From Halorientalis pallida (GTDB taxonomy: Archaea > Halobacteriota > Halobacteria > Halobacteriales > Haloarculaceae): 64,000 nucleotides of DNA. The stretch is from the NCBI RefSeq assembly GCF_004118325.1, contig NZ_RDFA01000001.1, positions 418,424 to 482,423 on the forward strand, read 5' to 3'. Below, piece by piece: positions 1-8,663 of this stretch (positions are counted from its first letter, which is position 1; each line of letters opens with the position of its first letter). The position numbers and the translations under genes are program-made. Below the pieces are notes generated by a model. The model saw only the letters and a list, made by a program, of their open reading frames with translations, was not told the DNA's origin and did no database searches.

Positions 1-2
1 GT

Positions 3-425
3 CTGGAGGGCCGCGAGAACCGCGTCGTCAGCCTGCTCGACGTCCACCGGACCGTCGCGGACCTCACGGGGATCGAGGTAGAGAGTCACGGGCAGAACCT
101 GCTCGACGACCCCCAGCCCGTGGACCGCCTCGTCGAGTACCACGGCCCACTCCCCTTCCACGAAGCGCAGTTCGAGCGCCGGGACGCCCCACTCGAGGCG
201 CTGGAACGTCGCCGGTCTCCTCTCTGGGGCTTCGTCGCAGCCGACGGCTCTTACGCATACGAAACCCACACCGAGGGGTTCCAGACCGTCGGCGAATTCG
301 ACGGCGACCCCAGAGCGCGACTCCGTAGCCTGCGTACCGACCTGGACCCCCGTGCCGTCGGCGGCCTCGACGAGTCGTTCTCCGACCCCGTCCGCGAACG
401 ACCCGAGGAACGGGGCTCCGCGTGA
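3..425 (+). CDS. C-terminal part of a sulfatase/alkaline-phosphatase superfamily protein (partial)
   Basis: The reading frame is open from the window edge to TGA at 423-425, so only the last 140 residues are seen. The first residues contain a segment (SLLDVHRTVADLTGIE, then GQNLL) that is typical of the end of the sulfatase/phosphodiesterase alpha/beta core, where a block on the target of the enzyme is followed by the small C-terminal subdomain. The metal-binding and nucleophile residues would lie upstream, outside the window, so the substrate cannot be judged. The tail is acidic and arginine-rich, as expected for a haloarchaeal protein. Assignment rests on this one segment and is moderate. 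Confidence 0.6.
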   Translation: MEGRENRVVSLLDVHRTVADLTGIEVESHGQNLLDDPQPVDRLVEYHGPLPFHEAQFERRDAPLEALERRRSPLWGFVAADGSYAYETHTEGFQTVGEFDGDPRARLRSLRTDLDPRAVGGLDESFSDPVRERPEERGSA

Positions 426-478
426 GTGGCTGCCGAAGAACGGAACGTTCGCTACTCGAAGGTCGTCCGCAGTAGAAA

Positions 479-552
479 GCCGGTGGAGGGATTTGAACCC
501 TCGGCCTATTCCTTACGAAGGAATCGCTCTAGCCAGTCTGAGCTACACCGGC
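479..552 (-). tRNA. tRNA-Thr (anticodon CGT)
   Basis: On the minus strand the 74-nt gene folds as a full cloverleaf: a 7-bp acceptor stem (GCCGGTG with CACCGGC), D-arm GCTC/GAGC, anticodon stem ATTCC/GGAAT around loop TTCGTAA, and T-arm GAGGG-TTCAAAT-CCCTC. The anticodon is CGT, reading ACG threonine codons. No intron is seen and CCA is not encoded. The 5' flank (higher coordinates) carries an array of small hairpins, described separately. Confidence 0.96.
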
Positions 553-574
553 GCGTTCACGTCGTTCACGCACC

Positions 575-666
575 GAGCACCACCTCGCTTCGCTCGGTGG
601 CACACCGGCAGACTCGCTTTACTCGTCTGTCGAGCCCTGCATCGCTTCGCTCTGCAGGACACCGGC
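575..666. repeat. Array of three 11-nt-loop hairpins upstream of tRNA-Thr
   Basis: Three hairpins follow one another. The stems are CCACC/GGTGG (580-600), CAGAC/GTCTG (609-629) and CCTGCA/TGCAGG (636-658). All three loops are 11 nt and nearly identical: TCGCTTCGCTC twice and TCGCTTTACTC once. The stems differ in sequence but keep pairing, so structure rather than sequence is conserved. Short copies of the tRNA acceptor end (acaccgg) separate units, at 602-608 and 659-665. The same loop occurs in a hairpin beside the tRNA-Val attachment site near 39350, and a related unit lies inside the histidine kinase gene at 21.3 kb. Confidence 0.75.
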
Positions 667-730
667 GCGCGTCTGCGTGCATCAGATTGTGGGCGGATAA
701 CCGCAATAAGGGTTGCGAATCGCCTTCGAC

Positions 731-1717
731 TCACCGCGTCACCCGCACGTCCAGCACCACGTTGAGTTCGTGTGGCGCGTACGACCGTACGGTGTGGCGC
801 GTCTCAATGGTGACATCGTACGCCGGTTCGGCCGCCGCCCTGATCGCCAGCTCGCCCGGCCCGTATGGATCGTCCTCGTGTTGGATGTCGTAATAGTGGA
901 TCACCGCCTCGTCGCCGGCCAGCGCCACCGCTGTGTCGAGAAAGTCGTCGGCGCTGTGGGGCAGGTTCATCACGATCCGGTCTGCCCAGTCCGCGTACTC
1001 GCCGGCCACCTCACGCACGTCTCCCTGGATAGCAGTCACTCGCTCCGCGACGCCGTTGCGGCGGGCGTTCTCCCGAAGATACTCGACCGCCGTCTCGTTC
1101 AGATCGACGCCGACTGCCTCGGCACCGCGGTCGGCGAAGGGGATCACGAACGGGCCGACGCCCGCGAACATGTCGAAGGCGTGTTCATCCGCCTCGGCCT
1201 GCTCGGCCACGCGGTGGCGTTCGGTCGCCAGCCGCGGCGAGAAGTAGACCGCGCCGAGATCGACCGCGTACTCACAGCCGTACTCGCGGTGGACCGTCTC
1301 CATCGCCGCCCCGTCGCCGGCCAGCACCTCCCAGTCCCGAACTCTGAGGTCGCCCTTGACCTTCGAGGCGCGGTTCAACACGGTGTGGACGGGGAGCGCC
1401 GACTCGACGATGGCGTCGGCCAGGGCACGTGCGCGCTTGGCGTCGTCCTCGTCGACGATCGCCACGTCACCGATCCGCTCGTAGGAGGCGTCGAAGTCGA
1501 CCAGATCCGCCGGCATCGTCTGTGTCTCGCGTGTGGGCGCGTCGTGCTCGACCACGTCGAACGCGTCGGGCACGGCGGCCGGGTCGACGACGGGGATGTA
1601 CAGCCACCCCTCGTCGTGTTCGATCTCGTGGGTGTCGTCGATCAGCTCGGCGGCGGCGAGGTCCTGACGGGCGCGCTCGCCGTCTTCCCGGGCGACACGC
1701 ACGCATGGCACCGACAT
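731..1717 (-). CDS. trm5: tRNA (guanine-37 N1)-methyltransferase, Trm5 family
   Basis: This 328-residue protein methylates G37 next to the anticodon using S-adenosylmethionine, which prevents +1 frameshifting. It shows the Trm5 layout: an N-terminal D1/D2 region with the block VLNRASKVKGDLRVRDWEVL (113-132), then Y158-F159-S160-P161-R162 and the Rossmann SAM site DMFAGVGPF (182-190), an acidic ribose-binding D205 and the catalytic-loop signature NLPHSA (251-256), the Trm5 form of NPPY. The open frame runs far upstream, but ATG at 1717 gives the family length and the usual MSVPC-type start. It is divergent from dph5, another translation-linked modification gene. Confidence 0.92.
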   Translation of the reverse strand: MSVPCVRVAREDGERARQDLAAAELIDDTHEIEHDEGWLYIPVVDPAAVPDAFDVVEHDAPTRETQTMPADLVDFDASYERIGDVAIVDEDDAKRARALADAIVESALPVHTVLNRASKVKGDLRVRDWEVLAGDGAAMETVHREYGCEYAVDLGAVYFSPRLATERHRVAEQAEADEHAFDMFAGVGPFVIPFADRGAEAVGVDLNETAVEYLRENARRNGVAERVTAIQGDVREVAGEYADWADRIVMNLPHSADDFLDTAVALAGDEAVIHYYDIQHEDDPYGPGELAIRAAAEPAYDVTIETRHTVRSYAPHELNVVLDVRVTR

Positions 1718-1798
1718 GTTGCTCCGTGGGCCACCGCGGGCGGTAAGCCTTCGGTTCCATGCCGGGCCGTTTAACCGCCCCGGCCACCCAGCGACCGT

Positions 1799-2578
1799 AT
1801 GCTCACGTTCGTCGGCCTCGGGCTGTACGACGAACGCTCGATCACCGTCGCGGGCCGGGAACACCTCCGGGCCGCCGACCGAGCGTTCGCCGAGTTCTAC
1901 ACCGCCAAACTCGTCGGCACGTCCATCGGCGACCTGGAAGCCCACCACGGCGTCGATATCGAGGTCCGCGAACGGACCGGCGTCGAACAGGATCCCGGCC
2001 CGATTCTGGACGCTGCGGCCGACGGCGACGCCGTCTTCCTGACCGCCGGCGACCCGATGATCTCGACCACCCACGTCGACCTCCGACTCCGCGCCCACGA
2101 CCGCGGCATCGACACCCGCGTCGTCCACGGCACGACCGCACAGACCGCCGCGAGTTCGCTCACTGGCCTCCAGAACTACCGCTTCGGGAAGGCCACGACC
2201 CTCCCCTTCGAGCGCGCCCACGGCGGCACCGGCGTCCCCGACAGCGTCGTCGAGACCGTTACCGACAACGCGGATCGAGGGCTCCACACGCTCGTCTATC
2301 TGGACATCAAAGCCGCCGACGACGACTACATGACCGCCGACGTGGCCGCCGACCTGCTCGCGGCCGAGTACGACCAGCGCCTCGCCGTCGCCGTCTGCCA
2401 GGCCGGCAGTTCCGATCCGAGCGTGGTGGCCGACGACCTCCCCGTGCTGGCCGACCGGGACTTCGGTCCCCCGTTGCACCTGCTCGTGCTCCCCGGCGAT
2501 CTCCACCTGCTCGAACGGGACGCGCTGGTCGAACTCGCGGGTGCACCGGAGACACTCGTCGCGAATCGGACGATCTGA
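1799..2578 (+). CDS. dph5: Diphthine synthase
   Basis: The 259-residue protein makes diphthine by SAM-dependent methylation of the modified histidine of translation elongation factor 2, the second step of diphthamide synthesis. It begins with the family signature MLTFVGLGLYDERSITVAG and contains the GDPMISTTHVDLRLRA block (residues 83-98) and the HGTTAQTAASSLTGLQNYRFGK block (about 111-132) of the tetrapyrrole-methylase fold. Length and both ends match the archaeal family, so the protein is full length. The ATG lies 81 bp from the divergent trm5 start, and the TGA directly abuts the stop of the convergent archaeosortase gene. Confidence 0.95.
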   Translation: MLTFVGLGLYDERSITVAGREHLRAADRAFAEFYTAKLVGTSIGDLEAHHGVDIEVRERTGVEQDPGPILDAAADGDAVFLTAGDPMISTTHVDLRLRAHDRGIDTRVVHGTTAQTAASSLTGLQNYRFGKATTLPFERAHGGTGVPDSVVETVTDNADRGLHTLVYLDIKAADDDYMTADVAADLLAAEYDQRLAVAVCQAGSSDPSVVADDLPVLADRDFGPPLHLLVLPGDLHLLERDALVELAGAPETLVANRTI

Positions 2579-3547
2579 TCACTCGCCGTCGGCGCGGACC
2601 GGCGCGACGCCGAGTGCCCCACGGAGGTCGTACTCGCTCCCGGTCGCCATATAGAGGAGGTCCTCGATGACGATCAGGACCTCCGGGAGTTCCCGCACCA
2701 CCAGCCACGTGATCGCGACCAGCGCGAGGACCGACCCGCTCTGGGCGAGGATCCGGTCGGCCCAGTAGTACGACACCAGTCCCGGGTCCGTCGCGAGGTC
2801 GAACGCGAACACGCTCGCGGTCAGCTCGGGGACCAACTGCATCTTCATCTCGCCGAACGAGAGCCCGATGAACACGTTCCGGACCAGGTTGAGCGCGTAG
2901 ATGACGGGAATCGACACCGCCAGTGCCCGGAACTTCCGCCGGATCGGTGCGCGCACGGCTGCAATCAGCCCCACGAAGATGGCCATACTCCCGACACCGG
3001 TACACGCGATGATGATCGTATACGTGATCCGATAGCCCGGCTCGGGGTGGAAGACGAACGTGTTCCGGAACGACTCGTAGTCCGGGTTGATCGCGCTCCC
3101 GGGGATCACCGCCGGCTGGTAGCCCAGCAGACTCATCAGAAACTCCGTCTGCCGGGTGACCATCTCGATGAGAAATTCCTGCAGGACGAGGATCGCCTCG
3201 AAAGGCAGGAAGACCGCCCCCATCACCGCGACGGCCCGCGAGAGGACGAACAGCGAGTCACGACCCCGCCGGAGCAGGACTGCGACGTACAGACAGCCGG
3301 GGACGGCGATCAGCGTCCCGATCCCCTCGACGATACTCTTCTGCACGAACGCGAAGTGGTAGATCTGGGTGAACCAGAAGAATCCGAACAGCACCCAGGC
3401 GGCGACGGTGACGGTCCGAGCGATATCGCGATGCAGGTCGTACCAGTCGAGGAGTGCGCCAGCGGCGAAGGTCGCGACCACCAGCCACGCCAGCGGATCC
3501 GACCACTGCGTGAACCACTCCAGGACGCCCAGCACCGTCTCGATCAT
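2579..3547 (-). CDS. artA: Archaeosortase A
   Basis: This 322-residue multi-pass membrane cysteine transpeptidase-like enzyme removes the C-terminal PGF-CTERM anchor of S-layer and other surface proteins and links them to a prenyl lipid. The exosortase/archaeosortase catalytic residues are present: C182 in ACTGVGS, R223 in NLVRN and R265 in ADRI, each in or beside a membrane segment. The gene lies 168 bp downstream of, and in the same direction as, the S-layer gene whose product is its expected substrate. The start at 3547 gives the family length. In Haloferax volcanii ArtA the matching residues have been shown to be essential. Confidence 0.93.
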   Translation of the reverse strand: MIETVLGVLEWFTQWSDPLAWLVVATFAAGALLDWYDLHRDIARTVTVAAWVLFGFFWFTQIYHFAFVQKSIVEGIGTLIAVPGCLYVAVLLRRGRDSLFVLSRAVAVMGAVFLPFEAILVLQEFLIEMVTRQTEFLMSLLGYQPAVIPGSAINPDYESFRNTFVFHPEPGYRITYTIIIACTGVGSMAIFVGLIAAVRAPIRRKFRALAVSIPVIYALNLVRNVFIGLSFGEMKMQLVPELTASVFAFDLATDPGLVSYYWADRILAQSGSVLALVAITWLVVRELPEVLIVIEDLLYMATGSEYDLRGALGVAPVRADGE

Positions 3548-3670
3548 TCACGGAATCGTAGGGCGAAGTCTGTCATATGTCTTGTCGTTACTGGAGCGCG
3601 TCGCACACGACCGCGAGTCACAGAGCGGTGGCTCGACAGTCACGGAGTAGCGCTGTCGCTACCCGGGTAG

Positions 3671-3712
3671 CGTCGAAAGAAAAGCGTCAGTTGAGGCCGG
3701 AACGGATTCCGG
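3671..3712 (-). terminator. Probable terminator after the S-layer gene
   Basis: Just past the stop codon a perfect hairpin (CCGGAA-CGGA-TTCCGG, 3697-3712) is followed on the minus strand by a T-rich run, GCTTTTCTTTCG (3672-3683). Haloarchaeal termination depends mainly on the T-run; the hairpin is an added structural feature. It could reduce read-through from the very strong S-layer promoter into artA. Confidence 0.45.
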
Positions 3713-3715
3713 TAG

Positions 3716-6700
3716 TTAGTCGCGGCGGCGGACTGCGAGGAGCGCAGCGGCGACCAGCGCGACGAGGGCGAGCACGGCCGTGAAGCCGGCGCCGTCCCCG
3801 CTCGTGGTCGTGTCTGCAGCCTCGGTCTGCTCGCCACCGGTGTCGTCAGGCGTGTCCGTGTCCATCGGCGTGTCCGTGTCCATCGGCGTGTCCGTGTCCG
3901 GCGTGTCGGTGGACTCGGGCGTGATCGTAGCGGAGTCGATCACGGCCGTGCCGTTGCTCGTAGTGTACGGACCGTCCGCAGTACCAGAGCCACCGAAGTC
4001 GTAGGCCTCGTTGTCGTTGGTGTCCATGTGCGCCATGGCGACAAGCGTGCCCTCTTCGGACAGCGGGCTGATCTCGACGGTGGTCGAGAATTCGCCCGGG
4101 CTGATGTACTCGGAGTTGCCGATGACTTCACCGCTGGCCGAGCCGGAGTGGATGGCGACGAAGCCACCTTCCGACATCGTGCCACTGACCTCGACCATAC
4201 CGTCTTCGACCGTCTGGTTGTCGAAGGTGATGTCGGCAGTGGGTGCCTGACCGATGACACCAGGGGTGTCGTAGTCATCGTCGAAGCCCTGTGCGTTGGC
4301 GACGAACGACGCGTTCTGTGCGCGGTCCGAGAGGTCGACCTCGGTGCTGAACGTGCCGTTCGAGTCGACGACTGCTTCGGGGTCCTCGAGGAACGGACTT
4401 TCGCCCGTGGAGCGGAGCCGGATGTTCAGCTCCGTCCCGGGTGCGACGCTCGTGGAGCCCGAGATGACCTGACCCGCGGAGGCGGCGACACGGATGACGC
4501 CACCAGTGTCGGTGTCGAAGTCGATGGACTGTTCGACGATGGACGCGCGGTCGGTGACCGTCTGCGTCTCGTCACCGATGTCCGAGTCCTCGAACGTGGT
4601 CCAGTTGGCGACGTACTCCTCACCGTCTTCCATGCCGAGGTTGGCATTGCCGGTGTAGGTGTCGCCTGCGGTTTCAAGATCCGTCCGGGTGAGCTGTAGG
4701 TTGTCCTCCTTCAGCACGACGAACAGCGAGGAGTTGCGCTCGTCCGGAACGACCTTGATACCGTTGTTGTTGCTGTTGGAGAGGGCCAGTTCCTTCTCCT
4801 GCTGGTTCGCTGCGGTGCTCTCTTCGGTCTGTTCAACACTGAACTTGTAGTTCCCGGCATCGTCGTAGCGGGAGATCGTGTTGAACGCTTCGGCGAAGTC
4901 CTGATTGTACGCATCTTCAACGAACTTCAGGGCGCCGAACATGCTGGTCGACTGGATCTGGTAGACAAGGACGTCGCCCTCCGCGACGGAGTTGTCCCGA
5001 GTCAGTTCGCCAGCGTTGGCGAGCTCGTAGACCTCGGCGGTCTCGTCTTCTTCCACGTCGGAGAAGACGTCGCCGGGCATCGTCCAGCTCTTGATGTCGA
5101 CGACCTGGGGCTCGACGACCTGGATCGTACCGACGTCGAGTTCGTTACCGTTGTAGGTAACGTTGACGTCGTACTGGTCCGGTTCCATCGGGCCCTCGAT
5201 GCCGACGTCAGCGGTCGGCTGGCTGAGGTCGTCGCCTTCGTTGGCGACCATACCGAGATCGTCGCCCGTATTAAGGGGCGTGGCAGTTACCGTGTCTTCA
5301 TTGTCGTCAGCCGAAATGGCGGCGTCCAGCGTGACGTTGGCCCTCGTGTTTGCGGGCTCATTGTCCCAGTCGTTGATGCCGTATTCTGCCTCGGCTGCGG
5401 TTTTGACGTAGGACGGGACGCCATCTGCGCCGTCGTCATTCCGAGCAGCAATGAAGGTGTTCATGTTGACCGTAACGACGCCGTCGTCGTTACCGTCTTC
5501 GACGCGGAACGTCGCGTTGAAGTTGACGTCGTTGAAGCCAACGTTGACGATGGCTTCGTCCGTCTCTTCGAGCTGGATCGGGATGACAGCGAAGTCACCC
5601 TGTGCGGCAGTGGCGACGCCGCCGCGGAGGATCTCCGCGTTGACGTCGTCTTCCTCAGTCACCGTGACACTCGAGGTGTCCGTGACACCGGTGTCGGTGA
5701 CCTCGAACGTGAACTCGTAGTCGCCCGTGTCGACGTCCGAGAAGTTGGCCGTGATGTTGGCGTCACTGTTGACACCATCGAAGAGGACGCCGTCACCGTC
5801 GACGTTGTTCGCGTTACTCGCGTCCGTGACGCTGTTGACGGAGTTGTCGTCGTCGCCGTCCTCGAACTCGTCGTCGAAGACGTTGACGACTTCACCGTCG
5901 TCGAGACCGTCAGCCGTGACGAGCAGTTTGTAGCCGGTCCGTGCGGAGTCGGCTTCGAGGTAGATCTCTTCCTGTGCGGATTCGTCGGACTGGAAGCCGA
6001 CGTTCACGTTCTGCGACGTGACGGAGAAGGAAGCGGCCTGGACAACATCGTTGATACTGTCGCCGTTGCCGTTGCCCACATAGTCCGAGTCAACTTCACC
6101 GTTGTCGTCGAACTCGCCGTTGTTCGCGCCGTCGTCATCAGCGAAGTCTTTGCTGCCAGCGATACCGCTGTTGAAGTTGAGGACGGCGTTGTTACCCTGT
6201 CCGTCTGTGATTGCATAGGTACCCTCGAGATTCTCGGTGTTGATGATTGCTTCACCGTTGCTGTCAAGGGAAACCTCGCGGACGAGAGAGCCGGATGGAA
6301 TCCGTTCGCCACCACCGTCGGCGGTTTCAGTTTCACGGATGTCGACCTGACCGTCGGCCAAACTCGGCTTCTTGATGACAAGGCGCTGACCCTGCCAGTA
6401 GGTGCTACCGGAGTTCAGAGTGTCGTCGTACGCGTTACTCTGGCGTTCAGTCGGGTTGGTGTCTTGCTTAGCTGTGACGAGCCCCACGCCGTGAGAGATG
6501 TCGTTGAGTTCGACGGTAGCCCAGTTACTGAGCGAGTCACCGTCGCTCAGCGTGGGGTTGCCTCCACTGGCAGGACCGACGTACACCTGATAGGCACCCG
6601 GGGCGCTACCGGTGAAATCAAGCGTCAAGTCACCGGTACCACTCCTAGTGCCGGACTCAACGTCACTGGACGAGTACGTGCCGTCCTGTGAGGCGACTAC

Positions 6701-6931
6701 GATGGTGTCATCGCTGGTGCCAGCATCGACATCGTCGATGTTGACTACAACATCTCCGTTTGCGCTTATGAATACAATACCGTTATTCTGTGTTTCGCCA
6801 GCATCGTATGATGCGGCGTTTGCCACAGAGCCCACAGCTGCTCCCGAGAACGCGATGAAGCCGGCGAATACCGACGTAACCATCAGCGTCGCGAGGAACA
6901 GACTGCGGATCTTGTCGCGTGTTCCTGTCAT
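3716..6931 (-). CDS. csg: S-layer (cell surface) glycoprotein with archaeosortase-type tail
   Basis: This 1071-residue secreted protein forms the cell envelope lattice. ATG at 6931 begins the typical haloarchaeal surface-glycoprotein signal peptide (MTGTRDKIRSLFLATLMV), probably cut after VANA-39; the 61-residue upstream open extension is unlikely to be translated. The body is very acidic, beta-strand-rich and carries many N-x-S/T sites (for example NVTYNG, NWTTF, NASFV). Near the C-terminus come a threonine-rich, probably O-glycosylated stretch with TDTPM repeats, one membrane segment and RRR, the PGF-CTERM tripartite form. The expected PGF triplet reads AGF (1048-1050). The long leader, hairpin terminator and artA neighbour all fit an S-layer gene. 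Confidence 0.92.
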   Translation of the reverse strand: MTGTRDKIRSLFLATLMVTSVFAGFIAFSGAAVGSVANAASYDAGETQNNGIVFISANGDVVVNIDDVDAGTSDDTIVVASQDGTYSSSDVESGTRSGTGDLTLDFTGSAPGAYQVYVGPASGGNPTLSDGDSLSNWATVELNDISHGVGLVTAKQDTNPTERQSNAYDDTLNSGSTYWQGQRLVIKKPSLADGQVDIRETETADGGGERIPSGSLVREVSLDSNGEAIINTENLEGTYAITDGQGNNAVLNFNSGIAGSKDFADDDGANNGEFDDNGEVDSDYVGNGNGDSINDVVQAASFSVTSQNVNVGFQSDESAQEEIYLEADSARTGYKLLVTADGLDDGEVVNVFDDEFEDGDDDNSVNSVTDASNANNVDGDGVLFDGVNSDANITANFSDVDTGDYEFTFEVTDTGVTDTSSVTVTEEDDVNAEILRGGVATAAQGDFAVIPIQLEETDEAIVNVGFNDVNFNATFRVEDGNDDGVVTVNMNTFIAARNDDGADGVPSYVKTAAEAEYGINDWDNEPANTRANVTLDAAISADDNEDTVTATPLNTGDDLGMVANEGDDLSQPTADVGIEGPMEPDQYDVNVTYNGNELDVGTIQVVEPQVVDIKSWTMPGDVFSDVEEDETAEVYELANAGELTRDNSVAEGDVLVYQIQSTSMFGALKFVEDAYNQDFAEAFNTISRYDDAGNYKFSVEQTEESTAANQQEKELALSNSNNNGIKVVPDERNSSLFVVLKEDNLQLTRTDLETAGDTYTGNANLGMEDGEEYVANWTTFEDSDIGDETQTVTDRASIVEQSIDFDTDTGGVIRVAASAGQVISGSTSVAPGTELNIRLRSTGESPFLEDPEAVVDSNGTFSTEVDLSDRAQNASFVANAQGFDDDYDTPGVIGQAPTADITFDNQTVEDGMVEVSGTMSEGGFVAIHSGSASGEVIGNSEYISPGEFSTTVEISPLSEEGTLVAMAHMDTNDNEAYDFGGSGTADGPYTTSNGTAVIDSATITPESTDTPDTDTPMDTDTPMDTDTPDDTGGEQTEAADTTTSGDGAGFTAVLALVALVAAALLAVRRRD
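3852..3905. repeat. 18-bp tandem repeat in the S-layer threonine-rich linker
   Basis: The unit gtgtccgtgtccatcggc occurs twice in tandem and is followed by a diverged third unit. It encodes repeated TDTPMD steps just before the membrane anchor. Such slippage-prone repeats change linker length without breaking the frame. Confidence 0.8.
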
Positions 6932-7367
6932 AGTTTGTGTTTGTGCTTTTCGGGCGGTTTCAGCATCTTTCCCGTAGGACAGCCGCGGCCCGCACGACCG
7001 CCGCGGGGAGACTGCCAGACCGTACTCGATACTGTCACCATGGTTAGGGGTACGCTCGGAACAACTGGCGCTCGTTATAAATGCTTTGTGGTCAAATTCG
7101 CGGCTTGACACCACTCCACATACCCTGATATCGCCGTTTCGGGCGTCTATTTCGGCGATTTCGCCTCAGATGTGAGGATGTCGGTCGAGCGTCTCACAGA
7201 CGTCTGACACGAGCGGTCGGCCAACAGCCGTCTTTACCTGGCGCGCAGTCGGGACGGTAGCTGGAGACTTCGGGGTCGGAGCCAGTACTCAGGCGAAGAG
7301 TCAGACGGGTGTTCGAGTCGACCAACAAAGAGTACGGGAACCAACCTGTCGTGTGGCCGATTCGTTC
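6932..7367 (-). promoter_or_regulatory. S-layer promoter and long 5' leader region (no gene seen)
   Basis: No convincing gene lies in these 436 bp. Reading the minus strand, a TATA-like box ATTTATAACG sits at 7073-7082, so transcription should begin near 7050 and leave a leader of about 120 nt before the ATG at 6931. Long leaders are known for haloarchaeal S-layer genes, while most haloarchaeal transcripts are leaderless. The part from 7090 to 7367 is probably the 3' flank of the VOC gene plus upstream promoter DNA. Confidence 0.6.
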
Positions 7368-8123
7368 TCAGTTCGTGACGACCTCGACTTCGTGGCCGTC
7401 GCTCGTCTTGGTGAACGCGTACCGATCCCCACAGCTTTCGGGATCGCGGTACTCTTCGGCGTGGCGTGTCGTAAGCGTATCCCAGAACTCGTGGAGATCG
7501 TCGGCCTGGACCGCGACGTGTCCCCAGGCGTCCCCGATGTCGTACGTGCGCCCGTCGTAGTTGTAGGTGAGTTCGACCGACATCTCTTCGGGCGCGGCGT
7601 CCTCGGGTTTGAGGAAGTACAGTGCGAAGTCGTCGAACTCCGCGCGGCGGAACAGCTGGTACTCCAGTTTCCGGGTGAACCAGCCGATGGCGTCGTCGGC
7701 GTCCTCGACGCGGAGCATGGTGTGGTCGAGGCTCCACGTCGCGCCGTGGTCGCGCTCGACGATCTCGATCTCGTGGCCGTCCGGGTCTCTCACGAACGCG
7801 TACTGCCCGCCACAGGAGTCGGGGTCGCGGTAGTCCGCGACGCCCTCGTCCATCAGTTCGTCGTAGGCCTCGTACACGTCGTCACACCGGACGGCGATGT
7901 GTCCCCACGCGTCACCGAAGTCGTACGTTCGCCCGTCGTGGTTGTACGTGAGTTCCAGCAGCGCCCCGTCCTCGTGTTTGTCCGCGGGGCCGAGGAAGAC
8001 GTTCGTGAAGGTCTCGGCCTCCCAGCGGCCGTACTCCTCGTAGTCGAAGTGGGTCCGGTACCACTCCAGGGACTCGTCTAGGTCCTCGACGCGCATCATC
8101 GTGTGGTCGAGCGTCGCGTGCAT
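7368..8123 (-). CDS. Two-domain VOC (glyoxalase/dioxygenase fold) protein
   Basis: The 251-residue protein is a tandem duplication of the vicinal-oxygen-chelate domain. Each half repeats the same pattern: DHTM(M/L)RVED at its start, ELTYN(H/Y)DGRTYD(F/I)GDAWGH in the middle and DGHE(I/V)E(I/V)V near its end. The H, E, H, E positions of glyoxalase I are all present, so metal binding and lactoylglutathione-lyase-like activity are plausible. Haloarchaea mostly lack glutathione, so the true substrate is unknown. It lies 42 bp downstream of a membrane-protein gene on the same strand and may be the last gene of the DRG-led operon. Confidence 0.85.
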   Translation of the reverse strand: MHATLDHTMMRVEDLDESLEWYRTHFDYEEYGRWEAETFTNVFLGPADKHEDGALLELTYNHDGRTYDFGDAWGHIAVRCDDVYEAYDELMDEGVADYRDPDSCGGQYAFVRDPDGHEIEIVERDHGATWSLDHTMLRVEDADDAIGWFTRKLEYQLFRRAEFDDFALYFLKPEDAAPEEMSVELTYNYDGRTYDIGDAWGHVAVQADDLHEFWDTLTTRHAEEYRDPESCGDRYAFTKTSDGHEVEVVTN

Positions 8124-8165
8124 GTCCGTTAGCTGGGGTGGAACGCCGAAAAGGATACCGACGAG

Positions 8166-8663
8166 CTACTCGGTCCCGTCGGGGAACTGGAAGATCGACG
8201 CCAGGTCGCGCCGGTAGTATCGCCAGACCACACCCCACAGCAGGAGCGTCCCGATCGGGACGGCGGCGTACCCCTGTCCCCGCCGGAAGAAGCCGAGCGC
8301 GAACACCAGTTGGCCGATACCGGCGAGGACGAACATCGACGCCGTGACGCGTGCGTCCTCCCGCCACACGAGCCCGACGAGTGCGCTCACGAGTCCGACG
8401 AAGAACACCACCACGCTCAACCCCCACGCGTTCAGGTACGGCGGGAGGTTTCGCGTGTAGAGGAGGTAGTACTCGAAGATGGTCGTCAGTTCCAGCGGAT
8501 CGAGATTGACGATCCCGATCGGCAGAAACCACGAGACGAACCCGTTCGCGGAGACGGCGGTCCACGGCGCGAGCGCCACGGCGACGAGGACCAACACCCG
8601 GCGGTATCGCCGAACGGTCTCGGGAGCCGACTCGTCCGTGGAGTGGGTGTCGGACGCCCCCAT
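8166..8663 (-). CDS. Small membrane protein, ArtA-neighbourhood (TIGR04206-like) family
   Basis: The 165-residue protein has four or five hydrophobic segments, an N-terminal polar tail and a C-terminal sequence rich in arginine and tyrosine (WRYYRRDLASIF). It resembles a haloarchaeal family that, as I recall, is named for its position near archaeosortase A (TIGR04206), which fits the artA gene about 5 kb away; its function is unknown. ATG at 8663 overlaps the TGA of the upstream DRG GTPase gene by one base (TGATG), so translation is probably coupled. A GTG one codon earlier is the other possible start. Confidence 0.7.
   Translation of the reverse strand: MGASDTHSTDESAPETVRRYRRVLVLVAVALAPWTAVSANGFVSWFLPIGIVNLDPLELTTIFEYYLLYTRNLPPYLNAWGLSVVVFFVGLVSALVGLVWREDARVTASMFVLAGIGQLVFALGFFRRGQGYAAVPIGTLLLWGVVWRYYRRDLASIFQFPDGTE

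Noticed and set aside
713-1774. Long plus-strand open frame opposite trm5
   Set aside because: It mirrors trm5 and has no family pattern; long antisense frames are normal in very GC-rich haloarchaeal DNA.
1718-2506. Upstream extension of the trm5 frame on the minus strand
   Set aside because: It runs opposite dph5 and lacks homologous features; trm5 starts at 1717.
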